NCBI GenBank assembly: GCA_013214965.1
Contig: JABSRU010000031.1
Location: 1 to 54,170 of the forward strand
DNA: 54,170 nucleotides
DNA from: Gammaproteobacteria bacterium
Lineage (GTDB): Bacteria; Pseudomonadota; Gammaproteobacteria; Enterobacterales; Psychrobiaceae
Direction of reading: 5' to 3'
Within the stretch, counting starts at the first letter, position 1, and each line of letters starts with the position of its first letter. The notes under the pieces are model-generated. The model had not been told where the DNA came from, did no database searches, and worked only from the letters and a program-made list of their open reading frames with translations. The translations under genes and the position numbers were made by a program. Positions 7,234 through 16,000 of the stretch are shown piece after piece.

Positions 7234-8139
7234 ATGCACAGTTCTCCAATCACCATAGAAGCATTGCTAGTACTCGATGCTATCGATAGTCGTGGTAGTT
7301 TTGCTGCGGCTGCGGAGCAATTAAATAAGGTGCCATCAGCACTTTCATATGTTGTACAAAAGCTCGAACAGCAGTTGTCAGTCACCCTTTTTGTGCGGCA
7401 AGGTCGGCGATCTGTATTAACACCAGCAGGGCGTCATCTGTTGGTAGAGGGGCGAAAAGTACTTGCTGCGATGAGTAAAATCACCGAGCAAACCCAAACG
7501 ATCTCTCATGGTTGGGAACCTAAAATTCGTATCGCTTTTGATTCCATCATCGATATTGAATGTTTACTCGAACCTTTAGCGCTATTTTTGAATGAGCACC
7601 CTAATGTTGAAGTGGATCTCTGTGAAGAAGTGATGAATGGTGGATGGGAAGCGTTAACTGATGGCCGGGTCGATTTATTGATCGGTGCTTCAGCACCAAT
7701 CCCCAACCAGCAGGGAATTAGGTCAAGCAAATTCATTCGCTTAAGTAATGTGTTTGTCGTGCCTATGGGCCATGAACTAGCCAGTGCGGCTCAACCGATT
7801 AACAAAAATGACATTAAAGATTATCGCACTGTTGTAGTCCATGATTCAGCGCAACATGAAGTTCCTTGGTCAAGTAATGTGATTGAACAAAGCAGGCACT
7901 TTTTTGTTGATTCGGTCGCACATAAAATTCAGGCGATTGTTGCTGGGATCGGTGTTGGATTTTTACCGCTTAAACGCATCGAGCCGTACATCAATGCTGG
8001 TAAGTTAGTTGAGGTGGACATGGCGGATGGCAGGCAATCAATCGATACGGTTATCGCGTGGAAAACAGTCAATCAGGGAAAAGGGTTACAACGACTGAGG
8101 CAGATTATAATGCATTGTCAATCGTCTGATTGGGGCTAG
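7234..8139 (+). CDS. LysR-family transcriptional regulator, YhaJ-like
   Basis: 301 residues. The N-terminal winged helix-turn-helix (residues 5-62) reads IEALLVLDAIDSRGSFAAAAEQLNKVPSALSYVVQKLE in substance and is very close to what I recall of E. coli YhaJ. The remainder is the two-lobed LysR effector-binding domain. YhaJ senses breakdown products of dinitrotoluene and related aromatics and activates yqjF (doxX) and yhaK (pirin). The presence of exactly these two gene types in divergent orientation supports the same regulatory logic. The ATG at 7234 follows an AGGGGG ribosome-binding site. The region downstream is non-coding and appears to hold an RNA gene. Confidence 0.9.
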   Translation: MHSSPITIEALLVLDAIDSRGSFAAAAEQLNKVPSALSYVVQKLEQQLSVTLFVRQGRRSVLTPAGRHLLVEGRKVLAAMSKITEQTQTISHGWEPKIRIAFDSIIDIECLLEPLALFLNEHPNVEVDLCEEVMNGGWEALTDGRVDLLIGASAPIPNQQGIRSSKFIRLSNVFVVPMGHELASAAQPINKNDIKDYRTVVVHDSAQHEVPWSSNVIEQSRHFFVDSVAHKIQAIVAGIGVGFLPLKRIEPYINAGKLVEVDMADGRQSIDTVIAWKTVNQGKGLQRLRQIIMHCQSSDWG

Positions 8140-8207
8140 GTTAAGTTTGATGGTGTTACTTTGAAAATATAGGGAATTTACAAAACTTCGTTAATGTACT
8201 CTGTGTG

Positions 8208-8225
8208 TGTGCGAGATCTCTCACA
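8208..8225. promoter_or_regulatory. Candidate GacA/UvrY-binding box upstream of the csrB-like RNA
   Basis: TGTGCGAGATCTCTCACA is an 18-bp inverted repeat with one imperfect pair. It is nearly the same as the UvrY-binding sequence I recall from the E. coli csrB promoter region (TGTGAGAGATCTCTTACA). It lies about 175 bp before the predicted RNA start, a distal position like that in enterobacteria. This suggests BarA/UvrY (GacS/GacA) control. Confidence 0.7.
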
Positions 8226-8357
8226 TGGTTGTGAGATGTTTGCGTGTTATTGGGAGTGGTTGAGTAATGCGTTTTTTTAACTATATGATAATTAATTGGT
8301 TATGTTTTATGTATAACTTCTGGCTAAGATTGGAATAAAGTAATTTTTATTTACAAC

Positions 8358-8385
8358 TTGTTTAAAATTGTACAAAAGATATTAT
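8358..8385 (+). promoter_or_regulatory. Predicted promoter of the csrB-like RNA
   Basis: A -10 element TATTAT (8380-8385) and a weak -35 TTGTTT (8358-8363) with 16-bp spacing. The predicted start is near 8392, just before the dense run of GGA motifs. The weak -35 fits a promoter that needs an activator. Confidence 0.45.
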
Positions 8386-8574
8386 TTAAACCATGGAAAG
8401 GGAAGTTGATTTATCAGGATGATAACAACGACTCTGTGCTGTAATTATAGGGATATAATTGAAAGTGGGATTACTATTTGAGATTGACCCCTTAATTGAT
8501 AGCCCAATAAAATTAACAGGATGTTGATTTTTCTTATCAGGATGATGAGTAAGCTACGGATAGCGAAAAGGATA

Positions 8575-8698
8575 AACACAGGATGTGTTGATGTTAGTTA
8601 AGGATAAACTAGCAGCTAAGGATAGTATGAAGGAGCAACACAGGATGTGTTGATGTTAGTTAAGGATAAACTAACCGCTAAGGATAGTATAAGGACAA
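8575..8698 (+). repeat. 62-bp tandem duplication inside the csrB-like RNA
   Basis: Two adjacent copies, 8575-8636 and 8637-8698, differ at only a few positions (about three substitutions and one small shift near the end). Each copy carries four GGA motifs, one in the ACACAGGATGTGT hairpin and one in the TTAGTTAAGGATAAACTAA hairpin, so the duplication adds CsrA-binding sites. Confidence 0.9.
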
Positions 8699-8845
8699 GC
8701 TTTAGATATAAGCAAATATGGATATGGCAACGGATTGTCAATGGTGGACCAGCTGAAGGAATCAGCGTTTTGGAGAAGTCTAGGGAGTGACTGAGCAAAG
8801 GATGCTACGTACAAATTCTATTGCTGGATGCTGTACAACTAATGA

Positions 8846-8875
8846 GGGTATAACGTTAATCGCTATACCCTTTTT
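8846..8875 (+). terminator. Terminator of the csrB-like RNA
   Basis: Stem GGGTATA (8846-8852) / TATACCC (8864-8870) with an 11-base loop, followed by TTTTT. It ends just before the convergent DUF3301 gene stop codon at 8891. Confidence 0.85.
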
Positions 8876-8890
8876 CTTGCCTAAAATTTA

Positions 8891-9202
8891 TTAATCAGCA
8901 ACGCGATAGGCTGGCGTTTCTATTTTTATCACTTGATTACCATTAATGATAATATATCCCAAGTAAAAACTTTCACCATCACTACTAAATTCAAATTGAT
9001 AGGTTGCTCGCCAACAAAAGTGACCATTGCCGTTACGTGATGGCTTTAATTTGATCCTGCCCAGCGCTAATAATTGTAAGTTCAGTTTGTCACAATGTTG
9101 ATCGGCGCTTGCTTTGGCTAATTCAGCCATGGAGCGTGTTTGCCAAAAAAGCCACATTACCAAACAAAGTATTAATAAAGCAATTATCTCATATAATGAC
9201 AT
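8891..9202 (-). CDS. DUF3301 family protein, membrane-anchored
   Basis: 103 residues: one N-terminal transmembrane helix (residues 4-22), then a conserved soluble part with ADQHCDKLNLQLL, a run of basic residues and YQFEFSSDGESFYLGYI. This is the pattern of the gammaproteobacterial family DUF3301, whose function is unknown. The start codon lies 3 bp after the stop codon of the DUF3549 gene, so the two are likely translationally coupled. This pairing is also usual in Shewanella and Vibrio as I recall. Confidence 0.8.
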   Translation of the reverse strand: MSLYEIIALLILCLVMWLFWQTRSMAELAKASADQHCDKLNLQLLALGRIKLKPSRNGNGHFCWRATYQFEFSSDGESFYLGYIIINGNQVIKIETPAYRVAD

Positions 9203-9205
9203 TCG

Positions 9206-10246
9206 TTAACCGCCAATCAGTTTGGCAATAGCATTGGCTAGTGCATCACTACGTTCTGGATGACGTAATGCGTTTAAAAAATGGGTTCGAGTAACCGGGA
9301 TGGCGACTAAATCACTAAAGAGCTGATTGAAAACATCTTGCTCATTCGGTGATTTGGCTACAAACTCTAAAAATTTAACCGCAGCGATTGTTGAGTCCAA
9401 TACTTGCCAGTAACGGCCAGCGATCATGACCGAAAAATCTAGATTACTGCTGACTAAGTTACTGTTTAACGCTAGGGTTAGTGCTTGTTCTTGAAAGCCT
9501 CGACCTTTACTGTGTGATAGCGCACGCAGGGCATGAAGCGCAATAACAGCGTTATTCTCTTGCAAGGCGACTTTAAGTTTATTAAGCAGCACTTGAGCAA
9601 GTGTAGTTTCTATCGCTATATTTTCTAAGCAGCAACATAGGGCGCAAAAAGGCTGTGGGGGTAACTGCTCTATTGCGTGACAAATTTGAGTGAGATTGTC
9701 ATTTTGCTCAATGCGCGTTGCAATATCAGCTAAACCTTGAAAACCAATGTGTTGCCATTGTTCAAAATGATTTTCATCATTAATAAATCTTAACGCATCC
9801 GCCATAAACTGGCTTGGTGGTAATTGCATCGCTAAACGAGATTGGCTAGTAAACGCGGCGAGTTTTTGTTCCGAAGGCTTGAAGATTAATGGGTTGTTAT
9901 TAAGCGCTGATTGTTGTTCTTTATCCGGCTGCTGCTCTAAATTACTTCCTAGTGCATTGACAACCAATTCTAAAAATTGATTACGAGCGCCCTGAATCAA
10001 CAAGCCTTTTTCGTCAAGTGGTAATTTCAAAAACCACACGTAGTGAGTGTCGTTTGCTGTTTTATTCCAAAATAATACCGCCAGTAATGCGTGTTGTTGG
10101 ATCGGGTATGGGTAGGGCAAAGCCGCTTGTTCAAATTCAAAAAATTGTTGGTGTGATATTTTTTGAACTCGGCGTCCCATATCAAAAATTCTAAATTGTG
10201 TACCCGCTTCTAACAAAAATTCGCTAAGTGTGTTTATATTATTCAC
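9206..10246 (-). CDS. DUF3549 family protein
   Basis: 346 residues from a GTG start at 10246. An upstream TTG at 10261 is in frame but lacks a ribosome-binding site, and related proteins begin near the (V/M)NNINTLSEFL segment. The conserved N-terminal stretch FRIFDMGRRVQKI identifies the gammaproteobacterial family DUF3549. The C-terminal half is helical and repetitive (ALRALSHSKG, LNALRHPERSDALANAIAKL), like HEAT-type repeats. No catalytic motif is visible. It forms a two-gene unit with the DUF3301 gene. Confidence 0.78.
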   Translation of the reverse strand: MNNINTLSEFLLEAGTQFRIFDMGRRVQKISHQQFFEFEQAALPYPYPIQQHALLAVLFWNKTANDTHYVWFLKLPLDEKGLLIQGARNQFLELVVNALGSNLEQQPDKEQQSALNNNPLIFKPSEQKLAAFTSQSRLAMQLPPSQFMADALRFINDENHFEQWQHIGFQGLADIATRIEQNDNLTQICHAIEQLPPQPFCALCCCLENIAIETTLAQVLLNKLKVALQENNAVIALHALRALSHSKGRGFQEQALTLALNSNLVSSNLDFSVMIAGRYWQVLDSTIAAVKFLEFVAKSPNEQDVFNQLFSDLVAIPVTRTHFLNALRHPERSDALANAIAKLIGG

Positions 10247-10313
10247 AAAAAATACCGTCAAAAAATTTTAGCCATTGTAGCAATCATTGAATGCGAAGGG
10301 TTAAATTTCTTGT

Positions 10314-10544
10314 ATAATCACTGCTATTACACACGGCAAGCATATTATAATCTCGATATCGCTACATATTGTGTAGACTTGCTGTGAATACATCCATGTA
10401 AGCTCGATTTTTCATTTCGATAATTGCACCTGCATTATCTTACTATAGCCATCCATGGCTAAACATGAAAAAAAGGTTTACTCGACATGCACCGACATCT
10501 CTGGCATTACGAGTGTTTTATTTTAAGCGCTCTTGCCGTGCGCT
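10314..10544 (+). promoter_or_regulatory. Promoter and structured 5' leader of yqcC-truC
   Basis: The 320-bp gap before yqcC holds a consensus -10 element TATAAT (10314-10319), giving a leader of about 240 nt. The leader contains several inverted repeats: CACGGCAAG (10332-10340) with CTTGCTGTG (10378-10386), inside which CTACA-TATTG-TGTAG (10362-10376) forms a hairpin; TAGCCAT-CC-ATGGCTA (10446-10461); and AGCGC / GCGCT (10526-10544) just before the ribosome-binding site. It matches no riboswitch I know. No -35 with standard spacing is obvious. Confidence 0.35.
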
Positions 10545-10569
10545 ATTACATTGGAAACAGGAAATAACT

Positions 10570-10878
10570 ATGTCAAAAAATGCTAAAATTATCGATATTC
10601 TCGAACTGATTAATCAAGAAATGATCCTATTGGATTTATGGCAAAGCACGTTACCTAGTAAAGAAGCGTTAGCCAGTGAAGAACCTTTTTGTTGTGATAC
10701 TTTAACGTTTACCCAATGGTTAGAGTTTATTTTGTTGCCGAAGATGAGCATGCTGCTTGATTCTGATTTGCCATTACCCAGTGAATTTGAAATTTTACCG
10801 ATGGCCGAACAATCATTAGATCAAACAAAACATCAGCAGTTGATTGCACTGATTTCTCAACTCGATGCTCAGTTTTAG
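10570..10878 (+). CDS. yqcC: YqcC family protein
   Basis: 102 residues. The start at 10570 is preceded by ACAGGAAA at proper spacing; a longer in-frame reading from 10465 would add a segment with no similarity to the family. The protein resembles E. coli YqcC throughout: an acidic helical N-terminus, a central PFxxDTLxFxxWLxxILLPKMxxLLD motif and a helical end. The YqcC structure is known but its role is not. It overlaps the region just before truC (7 bp between stop and the truC start), the same order as E. coli yqcC-truC, which points to a link with tRNA modification. Confidence 0.88.
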   Translation: MSKNAKIIDILELINQEMILLDLWQSTLPSKEALASEEPFCCDTLTFTQWLEFILLPKMSMLLDSDLPLPSEFEILPMAEQSLDQTKHQQLIALISQLDAQF

Positions 10879-10885
10879 AGTCGCG

Positions 10886-11668
10886 ATGTTTGATGCGCCA
10901 TTAGAGATATTATATCAAGATCAATATCTGGTCGCGATTAACAAACCCGCTGGTTTATTGGTACATAAAAGTTATTTAGCCCGTAAAGAAACCCATTTTG
11001 CGATGACGATGTTACGGGATCAACTCGGGCAATACGTGTACCCCATTCATCGACTAGATCGACCAACCTCCGGGGTGCTGTTGTTTGCATTATCCAGTGA
11101 GGTAGCGAGGTTACTGAACGAGTTGTTTAGCGCTCATGAAGTGAAAAAAGGTTATATCGCCATGGTAAGAGGGTATTTATCTGGTAGCGATATGCTTGAT
11201 TATGCGCTGAAAGAGCAGCTTGATAAAATTGCCGATAAACGCACAAATCAGGATAAAGAGCCACAACAAGCCATCACCCATTGGGCGACGATGGCACTGG
11301 CTGAAAATCCTGAGCCAATAGGTCAATTTGAAGCTGCCCGTTACAGTCTGGTGGCATTAGCTCCCAAAACGGGTCGTAAACATCAATTGAGACGGCATAT
11401 GGCTCATTTACGTCACCCAATGATTGGTGATACAACCCATGGCGATGGTGCGCAAAATAAATATTTTAAACAACATTTTACCGCGAATCGCTTAATGCTT
11501 CATGCTGCTCAACTGCAATTTTTACATCCGGTGACTGGGCAGACCTTGAATATTAATGCGCCACTTGATGATGCTTTTCACGTTATATTTAAACGCTTTC
11601 AGTGGGATAGCTTAGCAATTAATCCGATTGTATTCGTTGCCAATGCGTTAACTGAAAAAGGAGCTTAA
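10886..11668 (+). CDS. truC: tRNA pseudouridine(65) synthase TruC
   Basis: 260 residues, the family length. TruC converts U65 in the T-stem of some tRNAs to pseudouridine. The RluA-type catalytic motif HRLDRPTSGVLLF contains the nucleophilic aspartate. The KPAGLLVHKS N-terminal motif and the KTGRKHQLRRHMAHLRHPMIGDTTHG segment are typical of TruC. The start at 10886 matches the family N-terminus (MFDAPLEILYQD); an upstream ATG at 10865 lies inside yqcC. The stop codon falls inside a terminator hairpin. Confidence 0.93.
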   Translation: MFDAPLEILYQDQYLVAINKPAGLLVHKSYLARKETHFAMTMLRDQLGQYVYPIHRLDRPTSGVLLFALSSEVARLLNELFSAHEVKKGYIAMVRGYLSGSDMLDYALKEQLDKIADKRTNQDKEPQQAITHWATMALAENPEPIGQFEAARYSLVALAPKTGRKHQLRRHMAHLRHPMIGDTTHGDGAQNKYFKQHFTANRLMLHAAQLQFLHPVTGQTLNINAPLDDAFHVIFKRFQWDSLAINPIVFVANALTEKGA

Positions 11669-11680
11669 TGCTCCTTTTTT
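11655..11680 (+). terminator. Terminator overlapping the truC stop codon
   Basis: AAAAAGGAGC-TTAAT-GCTCCTTTTTT. The truC stop codon TAA (11666-11668) is in the loop. The A-run and T-run on both sides also allow function for the convergent minus-strand gene. Confidence 0.85.
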
Positions 11681-11690
11681 ATTCAAATGT

Positions 11691-12887
11691 TTACTCAGTA
11701 ATTTCTAATTCACTCCACACCAATCGATGATCCGATGATGCATTGCGGTCTTTAATCAGGTGGTAGTTACTGTCACTCTTTTGTGGCCAAAATACGCCAT
11801 TATTAATCACTTTTAAACCATGACGAGATGGCAGCACATAATCAGCTCGCATGCCCCAATGAGCAGTATGATGCTTGGCGTGATTATTGTTAAGCTGGTG
11901 ACTTAAGCCACCACTGCGTTGGGGGATTTTATCATCATTTACATTAATGTGGCTAAGTAACGCACCAATCGCTTCTTTACGGGAGCTGCCTTCAACGGAT
12001 GATGAATTTTGGTCGCCCATAATAACAAAGCTGCTGTTGGTGGTTAAGCCACCTTTGGTGCCTTTGTCATCGTAAATATAACGTGCTCGGTCACCAGAAA
12101 CATAATCAAGCCAAAAACGCACTTCATCATGATTTTTAGTACCATTGCGATCTTCTGGGCCGTCAAACACTGGCGGCGTTGGGTGTGATGCTAACACATG
12201 AACTGTTGCGCCATTAACAAGTACTGGAACATCCCAATGTGACTTGGATGATAATGGATATTGTTGCCAAATTTCATCGCTATAGAAAAATTTACCAGTG
12301 CTTGGCACGATAGGGCGCAGGGCATTGGGCATATCTGACCATTTGAAATTTTGGAAGGTCCGGATATTTTTGACATCGATTGGGTAGCGAGAGAGTAACA
12401 TCATCCCAAAATGGCCTTCAAAAAAGCCAAACCCCCACGCGTCGCCTTGCACGCCTGTTGCTTTTCCATCGCCGGTTAAATCAAATGGACTAGCTTTGCC
12501 TGTATTGACCTTGCCGTAATAGTAATAAGGATAGTCAATGGCCTGAGCATTGCCTTGGGCAACATTAAGGTATTTTTTAATAAATAGTTCAACACCTTGT
12601 TTAGGATCGTCAATATAATCAAATTCATTAAGTAGAATAACATCTGGACGAGTGGTTTGAATGATTTGTGCGATATTGCGAATTTGTTGGCTGTTATTTT
12701 TAAGCTGGTTAATTAACACTTGATTAGAGGCTTTCTGAGCCGATCGTCCAACATAATTAGTGGCATCCATGCTGACATTGAAAGTTGCTATTTTAAGTGT
12801 GTTGGCGGTGATAGTGCTGGTTTCATTTGTCATGCTGCACCCTAAAATTAGTAGTGACATTAGAGTAGGAATGATTAATTTGATCAT
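11691..12887 (-). CDS. Lipoprotein of the endonuclease/exonuclease/phosphatase family
   Basis: 398 residues with the lipobox LILGC (Cys17), so it is probably membrane-anchored on the periplasmic side or outside. The EEP fold is shown by KIATFNVSM near residue 32, the VILLNEFDY catalytic glutamate segment, MGDQNSSS (the D-x-N pair) and the C-terminal SDHRLVWSEL with the catalytic Asp-His. Family members cleave DNA, phosphodiesters or phospholipids. Secreted bacterial members like this one often belong to extracellular phosphate scavenging, but the substrate is not determined here. The gene is alone, convergent with truC and 150 bp downstream of the TonB receptor gene on the same strand. Confidence 0.85.
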   Translation of the reverse strand: MIKLIIPTLMSLLILGCSMTNETSTITANTLKIATFNVSMDATNYVGRSAQKASNQVLINQLKNNSQQIRNIAQIIQTTRPDVILLNEFDYIDDPKQGVELFIKKYLNVAQGNAQAIDYPYYYYGKVNTGKASPFDLTGDGKATGVQGDAWGFGFFEGHFGMMLLSRYPIDVKNIRTFQNFKWSDMPNALRPIVPSTGKFFYSDEIWQQYPLSSKSHWDVPVLVNGATVHVLASHPTPPVFDGPEDRNGTKNHDEVRFWLDYVSGDRARYIYDDKGTKGGLTTNSSFVIMGDQNSSSVEGSSRKEAIGALLSHINVNDDKIPQRSGGLSHQLNNNHAKHHTAHWGMRADYVLPSRHGLKVINNGVFWPQKSDSNYHLIKDRNASSDHRLVWSELEITE

Positions 12888-12984
12888 TAATGTTTGCTCG
12901 AAGATAAGATATTTTTAGTGTTATACCATAAAGTGATAATTAATAGTTTTAAACTTAATAAACCATCAATACTTTGTGATTGAG

Positions 12985-13016
12985 TTAAAAAAATGCCAGT
13001 CAAGTGACTGGCATTT
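12985..13016 (-). terminator. Terminator of the TonB-dependent receptor gene
   Basis: Perfect inverted repeat AAATGCCAGTCA-AG-TGACTGGCATTT next to an A-run, which reads as a T-run on the minus strand. It lies 22 bp after the receptor stop codon. Confidence 0.88.
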
Positions 13017-13038
13017 ATCGTGGATTAACTAAGTTGGT

Positions 13039-16000
13039 TTAGAACTTGTAGCTGACGCCAACTTTAATGCGCCATGCTGAACGTTCTGCATCAAACGATG
13101 TTGGAGCTGAGTCAGCGAAACCGCTGTCTTGTTTAGTGGCATCGTAGCCTGCACCATAAATATATTGGTTGTTAGCTCGGTCATAATCAACATTAACTAA
13201 GTCGCGGCTATTCTTGAAATCAGTGGTATAAACTTTACCAGCGCTGCTATCAATTAAGTTAAGTAAGTTTTTAACACTAACGAAGAAAGTGCCTTTGTGA
13301 TCGTCAGCAAAGCCTGGGATTTCTTGTTCGAATTTAAAATCTAAGCGGCTAACCCAAGGGCCTGATGCTGAGTTTTTAGGAACAATAGAACCAGCATACT
13401 TGCCAAGATCATTAGCATCAATCACTTCTTTTAGCATTTCATAGCTATAACCGTCGGTATAAGTAACTGCTGAATCATCGGCACCGGTAGGGATATACGC
13501 TAGGAACTCACCTCGTTTGAAATTGTCTTGACCACCGAATGCTCCGAAACCATTCTCGAATACCCAGCTATATGAACGACCTGAACTGCGCTCGCCTTGT
13601 AATGAGAAGCGAGAGTTTAGACCATCAAATATTTCGGTATTGTAAGATAAGTTTAATTTGAAGCTGTGTTCTATTTGATATCTACTTGTACCTGCAATTG
13701 GATTATTACGATCCGATGCATTGTACTTAGCGTAGTTAGAATTAGCGGTTGAGCTAGTGCCACCGACTACCTCATCAGCATCTTGGTTGGCATAAGAAGC
13801 ATTGAATCGAACGCCATTATCAAATAATTTCCCAGCACTTAAGGTGAATGTTTTACGTTTAGCATCGCCACCGTTGGTCAATAGAATGTCAGCAACGTCC
13901 TTATATCCTACATTGTAAATAGTACGGCCATCTGGACCTTCTACTGAATTGTTCAACGATTCACGATATAGCTCTTTCCAAACTACACTGCTTTTTGCTT
14001 TAACATACATGTAGCTGGTTTCAAAGTTCCAATCATCACCAAGCATCTCGCCTAAATCAGCGGTGTAATTTAACGTTAACCCGACACGCCAATCTGAAGG
14101 TAATTTGAAATTAGGATCAATGGCATTAACATCACCATTACCCGCTTGTAGAGATGTACCTGCAGGGATAGCATCAAATACTGGATTAGTTAAATCAACA
14201 CCATCAGTATTGGCGCGAACATTTATCTGACCATCGTTAGAATAAGAATTGGAAATCCATACGTTTGGTGTACCACCATAATAACGGCCAATACCACCGC
14301 TTAAGGTAAGGTTATCTTCAATTAGCCAATTAAAACCAATGCGAGGTAGCACAATGTCAATACCATCTAAAGTTTCGGTATTGCCGAAATCATAGTTGCT
14401 TTTAAAACGGCCATTTTCACGAATTAAACCACTGGTTGATACTTTTTCATAGCGGACACCGACATTAAGCCAAAAGTCAGAGTTTATTTCCCATTTGTCT
14501 TCAACAAACAAGCTTAATGTTTTAATGGTGAATTCAGCTGACGCATCATTAGAATTACCGGTATATGCGTTTGAGTAGCTAAATTTAGAGGCTTTTTTAT
14601 TTTGGAAGTCTTCTACTGAATCAAATTCCCATGAGCCTAAAGAAAAAGGGACGAATTTGTTAAATACATCTAACTTTTCTAAACCAATACCGAAGCTTAA
14701 ACTATGTTCATCAAATAAATATTCACCATTTAAATTGATGGTTAATGCATCATTATCGAGTTCATTGGCATGTCGATAAACATCGGTGCCAAAGTACACT
14801 GCTAATTCATCACCACAGTAGTTTCCTGGTTTGATATTGATACAAACTTGGCCCAGACCTGATTGACCAAGGTTTTCTTGTCGTGTTGGATTTGATTTTA
14901 AGCCAACTTTAAATTCGGTTGAAAACTCATCGGTCCAAGTTGAGTACAGTTGAGCAGAATAGGCTTTAAGATCTTGACTATTATTATACCAATGACTAGA
15001 TAAACCAAGTTTGTTATATTTAGTATTTTGAGGGCTAATGCTATTACCAGTGGTATTTTGATAAGTAAATGAAGCACGATGATCGTCGTTAATATTCCAA
15101 TCTAGCTTTAATAGTATTTTTTTATCTTCATTAGTTAACGATTGACCGTACACTCCAGCTTCAACACCATAGACATCACGGGCTATCTTTTGAATATCAT
15201 TAATGGTGTCTTTATCTAGACCATCGATAATATTTGCAGTGCTTGCACCTTCAGGTCCATAACGATGAACAAATGGTGTTTCAGATTTTTCAAAGGCAGC
15301 GAAAAAGAATAAAGTATCTTCAATTAATGGTCCGCCGACAGCAATCCCATAAGTTTTACGAGAAAAGTCTAAATCAACATCCGTACCATCTTCACGCTTT
15401 GGTGTACCTGCTAGTGAATCGCTAGAATAGTCGTAAAACACTTCGCCAGTAAATTCGTTGCCACCTGATTTTGTAACAGCATTAATTGATGCGCCAGTAA
15501 AGCCGCTGGCTTTTGCATTAAAAGGTGCAATGTCGACAGAAATCTGATCGATGGCTAATAATGAAATAGGGGAACCATTGGTTGGGTAGCCATTACTGCT
15601 TAGACCAAAATCATCATTTTGCTTAACACCATCCACTGAAATACTATTGAAGCGTGGGTTGACGCCAGCAACTGACATCTCGCTTCTGCTATCATCACTG
15701 ATATTGATTAATGGATTTTGACGTAAGATATCTTTTAAATCACGATCAAAGGCAGGAGCGTTATTAATGGCTTCAGCGCCATACACACTACCGATACCAT
15801 TTTTTGAACCGTTAATTAAAGCATGTCGTGAGCCAACTACACCAATTCGTTCAACTTCTTGACCTATTTGCATAGAAACATCAACACGAGAAACCTTACC
15901 AAGCTGTAGAAATAAATTGTTTACTTCTTGATCTTGATATACATCTGAGTCAATCTCTACTTTATATGGGCCTCCAACACGTAAGCCATTGGCTAGAAAT

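Larger units (their letters stand above)
8392..8875 (+). ncRNA. csrB: CsrB/RsmB-family regulatory RNA (CsrA-sequestering)
   Basis: No gene is visible in the 750 bp between lysR and the DUF3301 gene, but the plus strand holds about 25 GGA trinucleotides between 8396 and 8828. Most are AGGA or AAGGA and many sit in small hairpin loops, such as ACACAGGATGTGT at 8577-8589 and 8639-8651 and TTAGTTAAGGATAAACTAA at 8595-8613. This is the hallmark of CsrB/CsrC/RsmY-Z RNAs, which bind many copies of the CsrA dimer and relieve translational repression. A GacA/UvrY-like box lies upstream and a strong terminator ends the region. The predicted length of about 485 nt exceeds E. coli CsrB (369 nt), partly because of a 62-bp tandem duplication. 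The 5' end is an estimate. Confidence 0.85.

Noticed and set aside
8575-8698. CRISPR-like repeat
   Set aside because: Only two directly adjacent copies without spacers; they form part of the GGA-rich RNA.
8616-8798. Minus-strand 60-residue open frame inside the csrB-like region
   Set aside because: It lies opposite the repeated GGA motifs, has no ribosome-binding site and low-complexity sequence; the RNA explanation fits better.
10465-10569. N-terminal extension of yqcC by 35 residues
   Set aside because: The extension has no similarity to the YqcC family and the ATG at 10570 has a good ribosome-binding site.
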